Part shown: positions 26,280 through 34,999 of the stretch, piece by piece
Layout: each line of letters opens with the position of its first letter
Numbering within the stretch: the first letter of the stretch is position 1
DNA from: Cytobacillus firmus
GTDB lineage: Bacteria; Bacillota; Bacilli; Bacillales; Cytobacillaceae
Direction: 5' to 3'
Assembly: GCF_023657595.1 (NCBI RefSeq)
Contig: NZ_CP098323.1
Location: 4,364,001-4,428,000, forward strand
Length of the DNA stretch: 64,000 nucleotides
Made by a program: the position numbers and the translations under genes
Notes under the pieces: generated by a model
Databases searched by the model: none
What the model was told of the DNA's origin: nothing
What the model saw: the letters and a program-made list of their open reading frames with translations, nothing else

Positions 26280-27695
26280 ATGATTAGGACCGAGAATCCG
26301 GCAGATTTATTCGCGGACAAAGTCGAAGCGAGGAATATGCAGCTGGCCATTCAGCATTCCAGCGACGTAATTGCAAGAGTGACAAAAGAAGGCATTGCTT
26401 TATATGTCTCCCCTTCCTGCCTGCCCACACTGGGGTATTCACCGCAGGATTTTTACCGGAGCAGCCTTTACTCATACTGCCATCCAAATGACCGGGATCT
26501 TCTAAGAGATGCACTGGCCGAGCTCGAACAGCTTCCGCATAATCGGGAGACTTTTCGTTTCAGGCATAAGGAAGGACATTATTTGTGGCTGGAAGCCAAT
26601 TTTTCAGTCATTAATGACGATAAAGAAATGATTTGCATTATCCGGGATATGACACAGAGAATTATCATGGAAGAGGAAATTCTTGAAACACAGGAGAAGT
26701 ACCGTTTTTTGGTGGAGTACTCCAAGGATACGATCGGAATGGTGACTCAAAAGGGGATTTGGACCTATATCAACAATGAAGGGAAGAAGCTCTTCGGGTA
26801 CACGAGCATCAAAGAGATGATCGGCACCTCCCTCCACGACTACACTCCTCCTTCAGATCATTCCACCCTCGATGATTTTCTGCAAACAAAGCTGAGCGTG
26901 AATTTTGAGCTTAATCTGATCCGGACTGACGGACAATTAAGAAAAGCCGAAGTCCAGCTGATTCCAACCACTTTCAAGAACAGAAAGGTCTACCAGATCA
27001 TTATCAAAGATGTAACCGGACAAAAGAAGACTGAAGAAAAGCTGCAGAATGCTGAAAAACTTTCCGTGGTCGGCCAGCTTGCGGCAGGCATTGCCCATGA
27101 AATCCGCAACCCGCTTACAGCCATAAAAGGCTTTACACAGTTATTATACGAAGAACATAAGGACAATTTCGCAGAGGTTATTCTAAATGAGCTGGAGCGG
27201 ATTGAAGGGATTGTCAATGACCTGCTCGTTCTTGCCAAACCTCAAATAACCGAAATGGAAGAAACCTGCCTGACAAACGTAGTAAAGAGTGTGATTACTC
27301 TTTTAAACAGCCAGGCAGTCATGGAAAATATTCTGATCGAATTAACTCAGTCACCCGGCGAATTCTTTGTGAATTGTGAAAAAGATAAAATTAAACAGGT
27401 GCTGATAAACATCATTAAAAACTCAATGGAAGCCATGCCAATGGGCGGCAAAATAAACGTCGATATCCGCCAGGAGGACCATTCTGTCATCATCACCGTC
27501 GAGGATGAAGGAATCGGCATACCGGAAGAACGCCTCGACAAACTGGGAGAGCCGTTTTACAGCACAAAAGAAAAAGGGACAGGCCTTGGCATCATGATCT
27601 GCAAAAAAATCATTAAAAACCACGGCGGAAACCTATACATCCACAGCAGGGAAAATGAAGGCACAACGGTCCGGATTACACTGCCGCTTGCCTGA
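26280..27695 (+). CDS. Cytoplasmic PAS-domain sensor histidine kinase
   Basis: Two PAS domains (about residues 20-130 and 140-250) are followed by a HisKA domain with the phospho-acceptor His in GIAHEIRNPLTAIKGF and a HATPase domain (NIIKNSMEAMP, DEGIGIPEE, GTGLGIMICK). No membrane segment. No response regulator is adjacent, so this is an orphan kinase, like the sporulation kinases KinA/KinE that phosphorylate Spo0F. AAAGGAGGGACAAA precedes the ATG, and TATAAT at 26236 may be its -10 box. The sporulation link is inference. Confidence 0.88.
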   Translation: MIRTENPADLFADKVEARNMQLAIQHSSDVIARVTKEGIALYVSPSCLPTLGYSPQDFYRSSLYSYCHPNDRDLLRDALAELEQLPHNRETFRFRHKEGHYLWLEANFSVINDDKEMICIIRDMTQRIIMEEEILETQEKYRFLVEYSKDTIGMVTQKGIWTYINNEGKKLFGYTSIKEMIGTSLHDYTPPSDHSTLDDFLQTKLSVNFELNLIRTDGQLRKAEVQLIPTTFKNRKVYQIIIKDVTGQKKTEEKLQNAEKLSVVGQLAAGIAHEIRNPLTAIKGFTQLLYEEHKDNFAEVILNELERIEGIVNDLLVLAKPQITEMEETCLTNVVKSVITLLNSQAVMENILIELTQSPGEFFVNCEKDKIKQVLINIIKNSMEAMPMGGKINVDIRQEDHSVIITVEDEGIGIPEERLDKLGEPFYSTKEKGTGLGIMICKKIIKNHGGNLYIHSRENEGTTVRITLPLA

Positions 27696-27701
27696 ACAAA
27701 A

Positions 27702-27734
27702 GAAGCCAGATGACTGAGCTGGCTTCTTATTTTT
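27702..27734. terminator. Bidirectional terminator between kinase and NRDE genes
   Basis: GAAGCCAG / CTGGCTTC stem with an A-rich left flank and TTATTTTT on the right, abutting both convergent stop codons. Confidence 0.85.
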
Positions 27735-28482
27735 GAAGGATGAACTCCTGTTCCTGCCTCTCATCCCCAATATGTATCCTTTCCTTGTAAAAAATCTCGT
27801 CCTTTGACATCAGCAGCACAGTTGAACTCCTGGTTCCGTAGCCATCGCTTTTGATAAATAATGGAGACAGCATCCGTTCCCATTCAAGTGAAACTCCTGT
27901 TTTCGGAAGCAGCTCATCCGGGGCAGGATCTGCATTCCGGAGAAGTGTGAACAGTTCCTCTGTTAAGCTTCCCTCTGCATTATCTAATAGAGCAGATAAG
28001 CCCTCCTTCCCTTTTTTTACCTTTGGCCATTCGGTATCGAGCACATGATTGCTGACCCCGTATATCCCCGGCTGAAGCAACTCTACCCTATCCTCCACGT
28101 TCGAATAATAAAAGAGTTCCTCCAAGTTTCCCGCCAGCAGATTGTAGCCGGGATAGCTGCTGCGATGTTCAGATGCTCTGTTCATAAAGTCAGCAGGCGA
28201 AGCACTGCCTATCAAAAAGTCCCCCACCAGATCCCCTCTTGACCTCTTGCCTTCTGTCACTTCATTTGGATCACGGTAATTTGTCAGAGCTGCAAATCTG
28301 CCATTCTTAGTGATACCCATCCACGTTCCCATCTTCCTCAAATCACGTCCGGCGAGAATGTGGGGATGGTCCTCCCAAAAATGTGCAGGTGCAGTCGGAC
28401 GCTCGTAAAATTCGTCGCGATTGGCTGCAACAATCAGCTTATATTTCGGATGGGCTTTGTATGCGAAAAGGATTAGACACAT
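27727..28482 (-). CDS. NRDE-family Ntn-hydrolase-like protein (TANGO2 homologue)
   Basis: A 251-residue protein of the NRDE family. Removal of Met would expose Cys2 (MCLILFAY) as an N-terminal nucleophile, and the name-giving NRDEF motif follows near residue 22; RDLRKMGTWMGI and ALTNYRDP are also conserved. Start chosen for the exposed cysteine; three extra residues upstream are possible. The function of bacterial members is poorly defined. Monocistronic. Confidence 0.85.
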   Translation of the reverse strand: MCLILFAYKAHPKYKLIVAANRDEFYERPTAPAHFWEDHPHILAGRDLRKMGTWMGITKNGRFAALTNYRDPNEVTEGKRSRGDLVGDFLIGSASPADFMNRASEHRSSYPGYNLLAGNLEELFYYSNVEDRVELLQPGIYGVSNHVLDTEWPKVKKGKEGLSALLDNAEGSLTEELFTLLRNADPAPDELLPKTGVSLEWERMLSPLFIKSDGYGTRSSTVLLMSKDEIFYKERIHIGDERQEQEFILQK

Positions 28483-28533
28483 GGGGATCACTGCTTTCGT
28501 TTTATTTTCATTATAACTTTACATGCAAATACA

Positions 28534-28561
28534 GCAAAAAGCCCCTTTCTGCAAAGGAGCT
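28534..28561 (-). terminator. Terminator of the AI-2E permease gene
   Basis: AGCTCCTTT-gcag-AAAGGGGCT, followed by TTTTTGC on the minus strand. Confidence 0.75.
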
Positions 28562-28570
28562 TCCCCATCT

Positions 28571-29674
28571 TCACGTAACCGTCTCCTCGAGCCGAGCTGC
28601 TTTCCTCGCCCTTAAAAACCGTATTGTATTTAAAACAATCGTTTTAGTCACAGCATAGGTAGGAATCGCCAGGATCATACCAAGAATTCCGGCAAGGTTG
28701 CCTGCAACCAGCAATAGGATAATGATGGTGGCCGGATGTGTGTTTAAGGTTTTGCCGAGAATCAGCGGTGACAGCACGTTCCCTTCAACCTGCTGGGCAA
28801 TCACGATGACCACGACAACCAGAAGGGCCTTAGTCGGAGAGTCAAAAAGTGCGACGATTACGGCCGGGGCACCGCCAAGAAATGGTCCGACATAAGGAAT
28901 GATATTTGTGATGGCCACAATCAGCGCCATAACCAGCGCATAAGGCAGATCGATGATTAAATAACCGATAAATGATAGTGTCCCTACAAACAGCGCAACA
29001 GTAATCTGCCCCTGAATGTAAGAAGAAAGGGTTTCGCCTGTTTCCTTAAGGGTTTTAACCCCTTCTTCTCTGTAAGCAACAGGAAGAAACTTTGAAACGG
29101 CGGCAGGAAACTTATCGCCATCTTTGAACATATAAAACAACAGGAATGGCACCGTTACAATCGTGATCGCAATATTGGTGACCAGGCTGACAATTCCTGC
29201 TACCCCCTGCGTCACACGGCTTGGGAGGGTATTGGCATATTCCATAATGCGGGCTTCAATTTCTTCAAGCAATATGTAGTCCTGCGTCAAAAACCATTTA
29301 AACTCTTCAGTGTTAGACATTGAAGTGACAAAGTCTCTTGTCGTTTTTGCATATCCCGGCAGGTCGTTGAATAATTCAGTCACCTGTCTGCTGATAAGCG
29401 GAGCAATGTTGCCAATCACCAGCATCACTAAACCGATAACAGCTGCATAAATGATTAAAATAGCTGCCGTCCTTGGCACCTTATAGCGCTGCAGCAATCT
29501 GACCAGCGGATTCAATAGGAAATACAGAAACCCTGATATAATGATTGGGAAAAAGAGAGTAGATACAAAGATGCCAACCGGTTCAAACAGAAAAGAAATT
29601 TTTGTTGATACATAGATAATGGTTAAGATAATCAGCAATTGCAAAGTCCAGTACTGCAATTTTTTCTTTGCCAC
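28571..29674 (-). CDS. AI-2E (PerM/TqsA)-family transporter
   Basis: A 367-residue membrane protein with about eight hydrophobic segments and the family's conserved C-terminal region (NIIPYVGPFLGGAPAVIVAL, then VEGNVLSPLILGK). The GTG start follows AAAGGTGACATT. Family members have been linked to autoinducer-2 export or ion/proton antiport; the substrate here is unknown. Stands alone between unrelated genes. Confidence 0.87.
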   Translation of the reverse strand: MAKKKLQYWTLQLLIILTIIYVSTKISFLFEPVGIFVSTLFFPIIISGFLYFLLNPLVRLLQRYKVPRTAAILIIYAAVIGLVMLVIGNIAPLISRQVTELFNDLPGYAKTTRDFVTSMSNTEEFKWFLTQDYILLEEIEARIMEYANTLPSRVTQGVAGIVSLVTNIAITIVTVPFLLFYMFKDGDKFPAAVSKFLPVAYREEGVKTLKETGETLSSYIQGQITVALFVGTLSFIGYLIIDLPYALVMALIVAITNIIPYVGPFLGGAPAVIVALFDSPTKALLVVVVIVIAQQVEGNVLSPLILGKTLNTHPATIIILLLVAGNLAGILGMILAIPTYAVTKTIVLNTIRFLRARKAARLEETVT

Positions 29675-29919
29675 AATGTCACCTTTTTCTTTGGATGGAT
29701 TAACTAAAGGATACCATATTCGCGTGTTTGCTCCTACGAAGATGCTACTTCTTTTACGAATAGGGATGGAAAAGGTTTCGGAAAAGATGAGAAATTTCTT
29801 TTTGGACTCACAAATTTCCACATCAGGGAATATCACTTACCAAAATAACACTTTTTGGTTTATAACTCACATAAAACAGGGTATAAAGAACTATATAAAT
29901 TCCAGGAGTGAACAGACAT

Positions 29920-30090
29920 ATGACCACATTAGACATTTTTAAGAAAGAACTCAATCTGCTGACAGTTGAAATGCAGCGCTGTAATAATTCAAGAATAAAA
30001 AATCAAATTCTTAGTGATATTCTTCTCATCCAGAGTGCAGTTATAGACATTCTCAAAACTGCTGAGCGAGCTATTCATAAAAAAGTTTAA
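29920..30090 (+). CDS. Hypothetical small protein, 56 residues
   Basis: A short helical protein (MTTLDIFKKELNLLTVEMQR onward) with a basic C-terminus and no membrane segment or cysteine pair. An AGGAG site lies upstream, and a GTG 12 bp earlier could also serve. I do not recognise a family. Its size and helical pattern resemble small regulatory or spore-associated peptides, but nothing in the context confirms this. Confidence 0.5.
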   Translation: MTTLDIFKKELNLLTVEMQRCNNSRIKNQILSDILLIQSAVIDILKTAERAIHKKV

Positions 30091-30107
30091 CAGAGCCCGA
30101 AATTAAA

Positions 30108-30137
30108 AGAGCCGCTCAGCAGCTCTCTATTCTTTGC
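30108..30137 (+). terminator. Weak terminator after the 56-residue ORF
   Basis: AGAGC-c-GC-tca-GC-a-GCTCT stem followed by CTATTCTTT; short and U-poor. Confidence 0.4.
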
Positions 30138-30156
30138 CATAAATTAATAAAACTTC

Positions 30157-30708
30157 TTAACACCAGCAATCCTCACCTTCACACACTACAAAATCATGAT
30201 ACCGGAATAATGTGACCGGATCCGCCTGCTCAAGCCCCGGCACGCCGGGATTATAGATGCTTCCTCCCACAACGGATATTTCCAGAAGACCGCATGCCGG
30301 TTTACAATCATGGCCGCATAATAGAAAATCTCCCTTTGCTACAATACGGACCACCGCATTTCCTTCATTGCTTCCCAAGCTGCACACTTCTGGAATATCG
30401 CTTTCAATTCTGGTGCATGTATGAGGCTTTAACTCAAATGTCCCCAAATTAAATTCTTTTTCCGGCAGGTTTTTGATTACACAGATTCCACCCTTTTTTA
30501 GTGCAGGTGTGTAAGGCTGTACACATACTCCCAGTTTTACAGATGCCTTCAACTTTCTGCCTGTTGGGTTGCTGATGATTATAATAATCCTCTCATTCTC
30601 TCTTCCAACCTGATATTCACAATCGGTTTCCAAAGGAACAAGAAACGGTCCCGTTGTTATGACTGCCTTATCCTCTTGCTGGTGCCTTTCTTTGTAATTA
30701 TTTAACAT
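30157..30708 (-). CDS. Cysteine-rich, beta-strand-rich hypothetical protein
   Basis: A 183-residue protein with nine cysteines, including the C-terminal CEGEDCWC, and alternating hydrophobic patterns typical of a beta-sandwich (ERIIIIISNPTGRKLKASVK). No signal peptide. AAAGGAGTTTAATT precedes the ATG. Cysteine-rich proteins without an export signal beside glycosyltransferases recall spore coat, exosporium or endospore-appendage subunits made in the mother cell; this is inference and I do not recognise the family with confidence. Confidence 0.6.
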   Translation of the reverse strand: MLNNYKERHQQEDKAVITTGPFLVPLETDCEYQVGRENERIIIIISNPTGRKLKASVKLGVCVQPYTPALKKGGICVIKNLPEKEFNLGTFELKPHTCTRIESDIPEVCSLGSNEGNAVVRIVAKGDFLLCGHDCKPACGLLEISVVGGSIYNPGVPGLEQADPVTLFRYHDFVVCEGEDCWC

Positions 30709-30844
30709 AATTAAACTCCTTTACTATTGAATGGAAAGCGTTATTCTCCTTTTTATTATTAAATTCAATGTGATGGCAAATGGAGTAGGCGAATAGTATA
30801 GATTATCAATAAAAAGGCCATTTTTCTTCTAAGGAGGCTGAAGC

Positions 30845-31948
30845 ATGAAGATCGGAATTAATCTGCTCACTCTCACACAAGAGCGTTTTGGAGGTGTAGA
30901 ACAGTATATAAAGAATTTGATTGCCCATCTTGCTGACAGCGGAGAAAACCTTACCTTATTCCTTTTTCTCAGTAAGAAGATGAAGAATATTTTTCCCCCA
31001 CATGAAAAAATTCAAATCCGAACGGTAAAAGACCCGGCTCAAATTCATGAATGCATCCGGCAATGCCAGCTGGACCTCTGGTTTTGTCCGGTGCACAAAT
31101 CGTATATTCCAAATATTCGTGTTCCCTGCATTGTAACGATTCATGATGTTCTTCATACAGCATATCCCGATTTTGTACAGGGAGGACGAGAAGAAAATAA
31201 CCGGTACTATCATCAATTTGCCCCGTCTTTTAATAAAGTGATTACAGTCTCGGCCTTTTCCAGGAATGCCATTGCTAATCAGCTCTCTATCCCAAAAGAG
31301 AAGATTCATGCCATTCACCCCAGTGCACCAGCTATATTTGATAAAGTTCCTGCAGATGTGATAAGAAAAAAGGTAAAACAAAAATATCAGCTGCCTGAAA
31401 CATATGCCATCTATCCTTCCAGTTTTAATCCGCACAAAAACCATCAAAATCTCCTAAAAGCCATTCTTATATTAAGGGAAAAATACAAAACATTCTTACC
31501 TCTTGTCCTGACTGGTTATGCAGATAAGAAAAGTGGAATTTATCGGTCTGTATGGCTGTTTATAAAAGAACACTCATTAGAAAATCAAATCCGGGTTTTA
31601 GGGTATATAAAGCCGGATGAAATGCCTTCTCTTTACTGGAATTCCAGCTTTTTAGTCTTCCCTTCCTTATATGAAGGTTTTGGCATTCCCCTGGTGGAAG
31701 CACTTAAGGCCCAAAGGCCGATCGTTTGTTCAAACAGGGGGAGCATACCGGAAATCGCAGGCGATGCAGCCCTTTATTTTAACCCGGAAAGCCCCGAGGA
31801 AATGGCGTTGAAAATGAAAGAAATGTTAAATCCCTTAATAAGAGAAAGGCTTAGGGAAGAAGGCCGCCTTCGATCACAGCAATTTTCCTGGAAAAAGACT
31901 GCCGAAGAAACGCTGCACGTTTTTCGAAGTGTGATCAAGAAACGTTGA
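30845..31948 (+). CDS. GT4-type glycosyltransferase
   Basis: A 367-residue GT-B fold enzyme. The N-terminus MKIGINLLTLTQERFGGVEQ carries the GG loop, FDK... is followed by a Rossmann-like C-terminal domain with PSSFNPHKN, FPSLYEGFGIPLVEAL (the E-x7-E nucleotide-sugar motif) and CSNRGSIPEIAGDAALYF. It probably builds a surface or spore glycan with the neighbouring transferases. AAGGAGGCTGAAGC precedes the ATG. The block is visibly AT-richer than the flanking conserved genes, suggesting a variable region. Confidence 0.88.
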   Translation: MKIGINLLTLTQERFGGVEQYIKNLIAHLADSGENLTLFLFLSKKMKNIFPPHEKIQIRTVKDPAQIHECIRQCQLDLWFCPVHKSYIPNIRVPCIVTIHDVLHTAYPDFVQGGREENNRYYHQFAPSFNKVITVSAFSRNAIANQLSIPKEKIHAIHPSAPAIFDKVPADVIRKKVKQKYQLPETYAIYPSSFNPHKNHQNLLKAILILREKYKTFLPLVLTGYADKKSGIYRSVWLFIKEHSLENQIRVLGYIKPDEMPSLYWNSSFLVFPSLYEGFGIPLVEALKAQRPIVCSNRGSIPEIAGDAALYFNPESPEEMALKMKEMLNPLIRERLREEGRLRSQQFSWKKTAEETLHVFRSVIKKR

Positions 31949-31960
31949 GAGGAGAAGAGA

Positions 31961-33136
31961 ATGAGGAGAAAATTACTTGTCCTTAATATTTTCCCAACGG
32001 TTTTTCCGCCTGCAAGCGGAGGCACATTGAGGTATTTTCATATATATCACGAATTAAGCCATTATTATGATATTACTTTATTATCCCAATCGAACAATAA
32101 TAAAGGCAGCGTTATTGAATACTCCCCAAGTTTTCGGGAGTACTTAGCAGAAAGAGATCCTCTCTATCTGAAAATCAGGCAGCAGCTCCATGTTGCCGCA
32201 CGTTCCTATGAACTTCCTTTAATTATGTGTTTGGAGCTTGCCAACCATCCCGCTTTGTACAAAAAGTATTTTAAAAAGCTTTACCACTCAAGTGATATCA
32301 TCATTCATGAATCCCCCTACTTACTGGATTATGACATCTATTTTAACCAGGATAAGAAGCCAAGAATTTATAATAGCCATAACCATGAATACGCATTGGC
32401 AAAGCAGATTTGGCAGGATGAAAAGGCAAGAGAATACCTTTCCAGGCTTTATGAAGCAGAACAGCGATTATCTTCATATGCTGATTTGATTTTTGCTACA
32501 TCCGGGGAGCAGAGAGAGGAGTTTATTCGTTCTTATGGACTGGATTCTCAAAAAGTAAGGCTTGCTCCTAACGGAATTAATACGGATGAATGGCTCCCAC
32601 GCAGAAAAAAGGCCGCCGGAAGGCCAAAAGCTGTGTTTATCGGTGCCCATTACCCACCCAATATTCAGGCAGTGAAGTTTATCATTGACCAGCTCGCCGA
32701 CAAGTGCCCGAATATGGATTTTATCATTGCAGGAGGATGCTGCAGTCCTTTTCGAAAGCACAGGAAGGGGAATGTGAAATTATTGGGCTCTGTTCGGCAC
32801 AAACAAAAATTAACATTATTTGCCGAAGCAGATATCGCCATTAACCCAGTTATAGCTGGTTCAGGAGTGAATATAAAAACACTTGAATTTCTATCTGCAG
32901 GAATTCCCCTATTTTCCACGGTATGTGGTGTACGGGGATTAGAGCTCGTTGATCAAAAACATTATATCCATGCAGAGCATGAAGACTTTGCGGATATATT
33001 GAATAAGTTTTCCGGCAGGCACGAACTATTGAACGTGGTGGCGGCAAACGGTCAGAAATCTATCAACAGCCGTTTTTCATGGAAAAGCATAGCGGGGAAC
33101 ATCTACGATGCTATAGAAGAGACACTTTCTACTTAA
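31961..33136 (+). CDS. GT4-type glycosyltransferase
   Basis: A 391-residue GT-B enzyme: N-terminal GGTLRYFHIYHELSHYYDIT, SHNHEYALA, then NGINTDEW and the C-terminal AEADIAINPVIAGSGVNIKT and SAGIPLFSTVCGVRGLE motifs of the family. It begins 12 bp after the preceding transferase with a GAGAGGAGAAGAG site, so the two form an operon. It converges with the next gene and overlaps it by 8 bp. Confidence 0.85.
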   Translation: MRRKLLVLNIFPTVFPPASGGTLRYFHIYHELSHYYDITLLSQSNNNKGSVIEYSPSFREYLAERDPLYLKIRQQLHVAARSYELPLIMCLELANHPALYKKYFKKLYHSSDIIIHESPYLLDYDIYFNQDKKPRIYNSHNHEYALAKQIWQDEKAREYLSRLYEAEQRLSSYADLIFATSGEQREEFIRSYGLDSQKVRLAPNGINTDEWLPRRKKAAGRPKAVFIGAHYPPNIQAVKFIIDQLADKCPNMDFIIAGGCCSPFRKHRKGNVKLLGSVRHKQKLTLFAEADIAINPVIAGSGVNIKTLEFLSAGIPLFSTVCGVRGLELVDQKHYIHAEHEDFADILNKFSGRHELLNVVAANGQKSINSRFSWKSIAGNIYDAIEETLST

Positions 33137-34289
33137 GAAGAGTCTCTTCTATAGCTCTTTTCATTGAGCTTCCAGCCTTATCCCACGTAAGGTTCAGCAT
33201 ATCCAGTCTCCCTTTATTCCCCTTCTGTTTACATAGAAGCGGGTTCTCATAAGCTAATCTCATCTGTCTTTTTGTATCATCGAAATCAGCTTCAGCCCAA
33301 AGCTGGTCACCCTGCCCAAATAAACGGTGATATTGCCTTGATATGGCACTGCCGCCGTACATACTTTTCCTTGGATCCTCAAGCTTATAGTCAATTAGGA
33401 AGGAATTTTGTTCATTTAAAAAATCCATTTGTCCGCCCCATCCTGTAGCAATGACGGGTATTCCACTTGATAAAGCTTCCATATACGGCAACCCAACCCC
33501 TTCCCCTCTTGTGGGAAGAATAAAGGCATTGCCCAGCGTATATAAGCCTTTAAGCTGTTCTTCCGGCAGAATGCCGGTTAATACACACAAAGGGGCTGTT
33601 CCGCCAGTAAAGCCAAGCCTCCTTTTATAATTGGAAATAGAGTTTACTATTTTCCTGCGGCTGCTCCCATAGGTTTTAATAATCATTAGCACATTGTCCC
33701 TCGAAGTGAACTCACTCCAATATGCTTTTAACAAGGTTTCAGGATTCTTCCTATGCTGAAAATCAAAGATCGAAACAAAAACAAACTTATTCTTTGCTTC
33801 TTTAAAAGTAAACTTTTTATTTTCAGGGTTAAATGTTTGTGTGTCTGCTCCATGGGGAACCAGATACACAGGAGTTTTCACGCCGCTTTTTTTGAGGGCA
33901 TCTACATTTAGAGAGCATGGGACGCATATCCCATTACATGCATTTATAACAGGCAGCCAGGAACCTGGAACCCCTGCTGTTTCCCATACTGTATTTAATA
34001 GTATCCGATCATATTTTTTTCTATCATTTTCAATATCTTTAACAATCCCAGGCGGACAATGATAGATTAGAATTTTTTGTCTGTTTTCTTTGTATGGGCT
34101 GTTTATTAATTGCAATAGTCTCTCTTTCTTGTTTTGATCGTTAAACTCATAGGGAAAATTCCATGTATATGGCTGGATCTTTAGATCAACACCTAGGCGG
34201 TCCAAGGCCAGAACATATTCTCTGCTTGCAATTCCGTATCCGCTTGCATCAAGAACCGGGCCTTTCCAAATGACTTGATAATCAGTCAC
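33129..34289 (-). CDS. GT4-type glycosyltransferase
   Basis: A 386-residue glycosyltransferase with GPVLDASGYGIASREYVLAL at the N-terminus, VPHGADTQTF, and PTRGEGVGLPYMEALSSGIP as the nucleotide-sugar E-x7-E motif. The GTG start overlaps the upstream GT2 stop (GTGA), so it is coupled to that gene. Acceptor and sugar donor are unknown; the mannose-1-phosphate guanylyltransferase at the head of this operon suggests GDP-mannose. Confidence 0.85.
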   Translation of the reverse strand: MTDYQVIWKGPVLDASGYGIASREYVLALDRLGVDLKIQPYTWNFPYEFNDQNKKERLLQLINSPYKENRQKILIYHCPPGIVKDIENDRKKYDRILLNTVWETAGVPGSWLPVINACNGICVPCSLNVDALKKSGVKTPVYLVPHGADTQTFNPENKKFTFKEAKNKFVFVSIFDFQHRKNPETLLKAYWSEFTSRDNVLMIIKTYGSSRRKIVNSISNYKRRLGFTGGTAPLCVLTGILPEEQLKGLYTLGNAFILPTRGEGVGLPYMEALSSGIPVIATGWGGQMDFLNEQNSFLIDYKLEDPRKSMYGGSAISRQYHRLFGQGDQLWAEADFDDTKRQMRLAYENPLLCKQKGNKGRLDMLNLTWDKAGSSMKRAIEETLLK

Positions 34290-34999
34290 ATCTCCCCCTC
34301 CCTATCATCGCTGATAATTTGCTGTACCAGGTTAAAGTCGGTCGTTCTGCTGACCGGAACAGACTTTTTTAGAAGCTTGGCGTTATTTGCAGCCCAGGTA
34401 TGGTGTCCTGGCTGAGAGATCCTTAAACATGCATAATTGTTTTTATCACCCGAGTAAATTTTTAAGTTCTGTTTGCTGCAAAGCTTTAAGAAGAAGGTAT
34501 CTTCCCCCAGGTTCCTTTTGGGAAATTGGACGATATTCATAATTTCCTTCCTGAATACCATTGTAGCTCCCTTTATCCCGATTCTGACGAACTGATTTTC
34601 CTTTCCCGGCTTATGGATTGCAAGTACCTCCTCTTCTTGAAAGTACATATACACGGTTCTTTTGCCCACAAGATCTGCAGATGATTTTTTCAGAGTAAGG
34701 ATAGACTGAGTCAGATAATGTGGAGCATAAAAATCGTCATCATCAAATTTTGCGATTAAATCATACCGTGATTTCTGAACAGCAAAATTTATGCATTCTC
34801 CGAGTGTAATTTCTTCGGGCAGTTGAAAAACAGCTACATTGTGATATTGCTGGGCCCGCTTTTGCCATGATGATAGATTCATCTCATCCTTATTTAATAT
34901 AATGATTAATTCTTTTTCCTTCCAAACCTGGTTTTCATAGTTTTTAAACACGTTTTCCATATAGTTCTGGCGCATTGTACAGCAAATGATAGAGACCAT
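34286..34999 (-). CDS. GT2-type glycosyltransferase
   Basis: A 237-residue GT-A fold enzyme with the N-terminal VSIICCTMRQNYMENV strand and the metal-binding DDDD (KFDDDDFYAPHYLT). Short for a GT2, with no membrane anchor. AAAGGAGCGTGAAAG precedes the ATG. Its first 94 bp overlap the 3' end of the upstream guanylyltransferase gene in another frame, an unusually long overlap. Confidence 0.85.
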   Translation of the reverse strand: MVSIICCTMRQNYMENVFKNYENQVWKEKELIIILNKDEMNLSSWQKRAQQYHNVAVFQLPEEITLGECINFAVQKSRYDLIAKFDDDDFYAPHYLTQSILTLKKSSADLVGKRTVYMYFQEEEVLAIHKPGKENQFVRIGIKGATMVFRKEIMNIVQFPKRNLGEDTFFLKLCSKQNLKIYSGDKNNYACLRISQPGHHTWAANNAKLLKKSVPVSRTTDFNLVQQIISDDREGEM

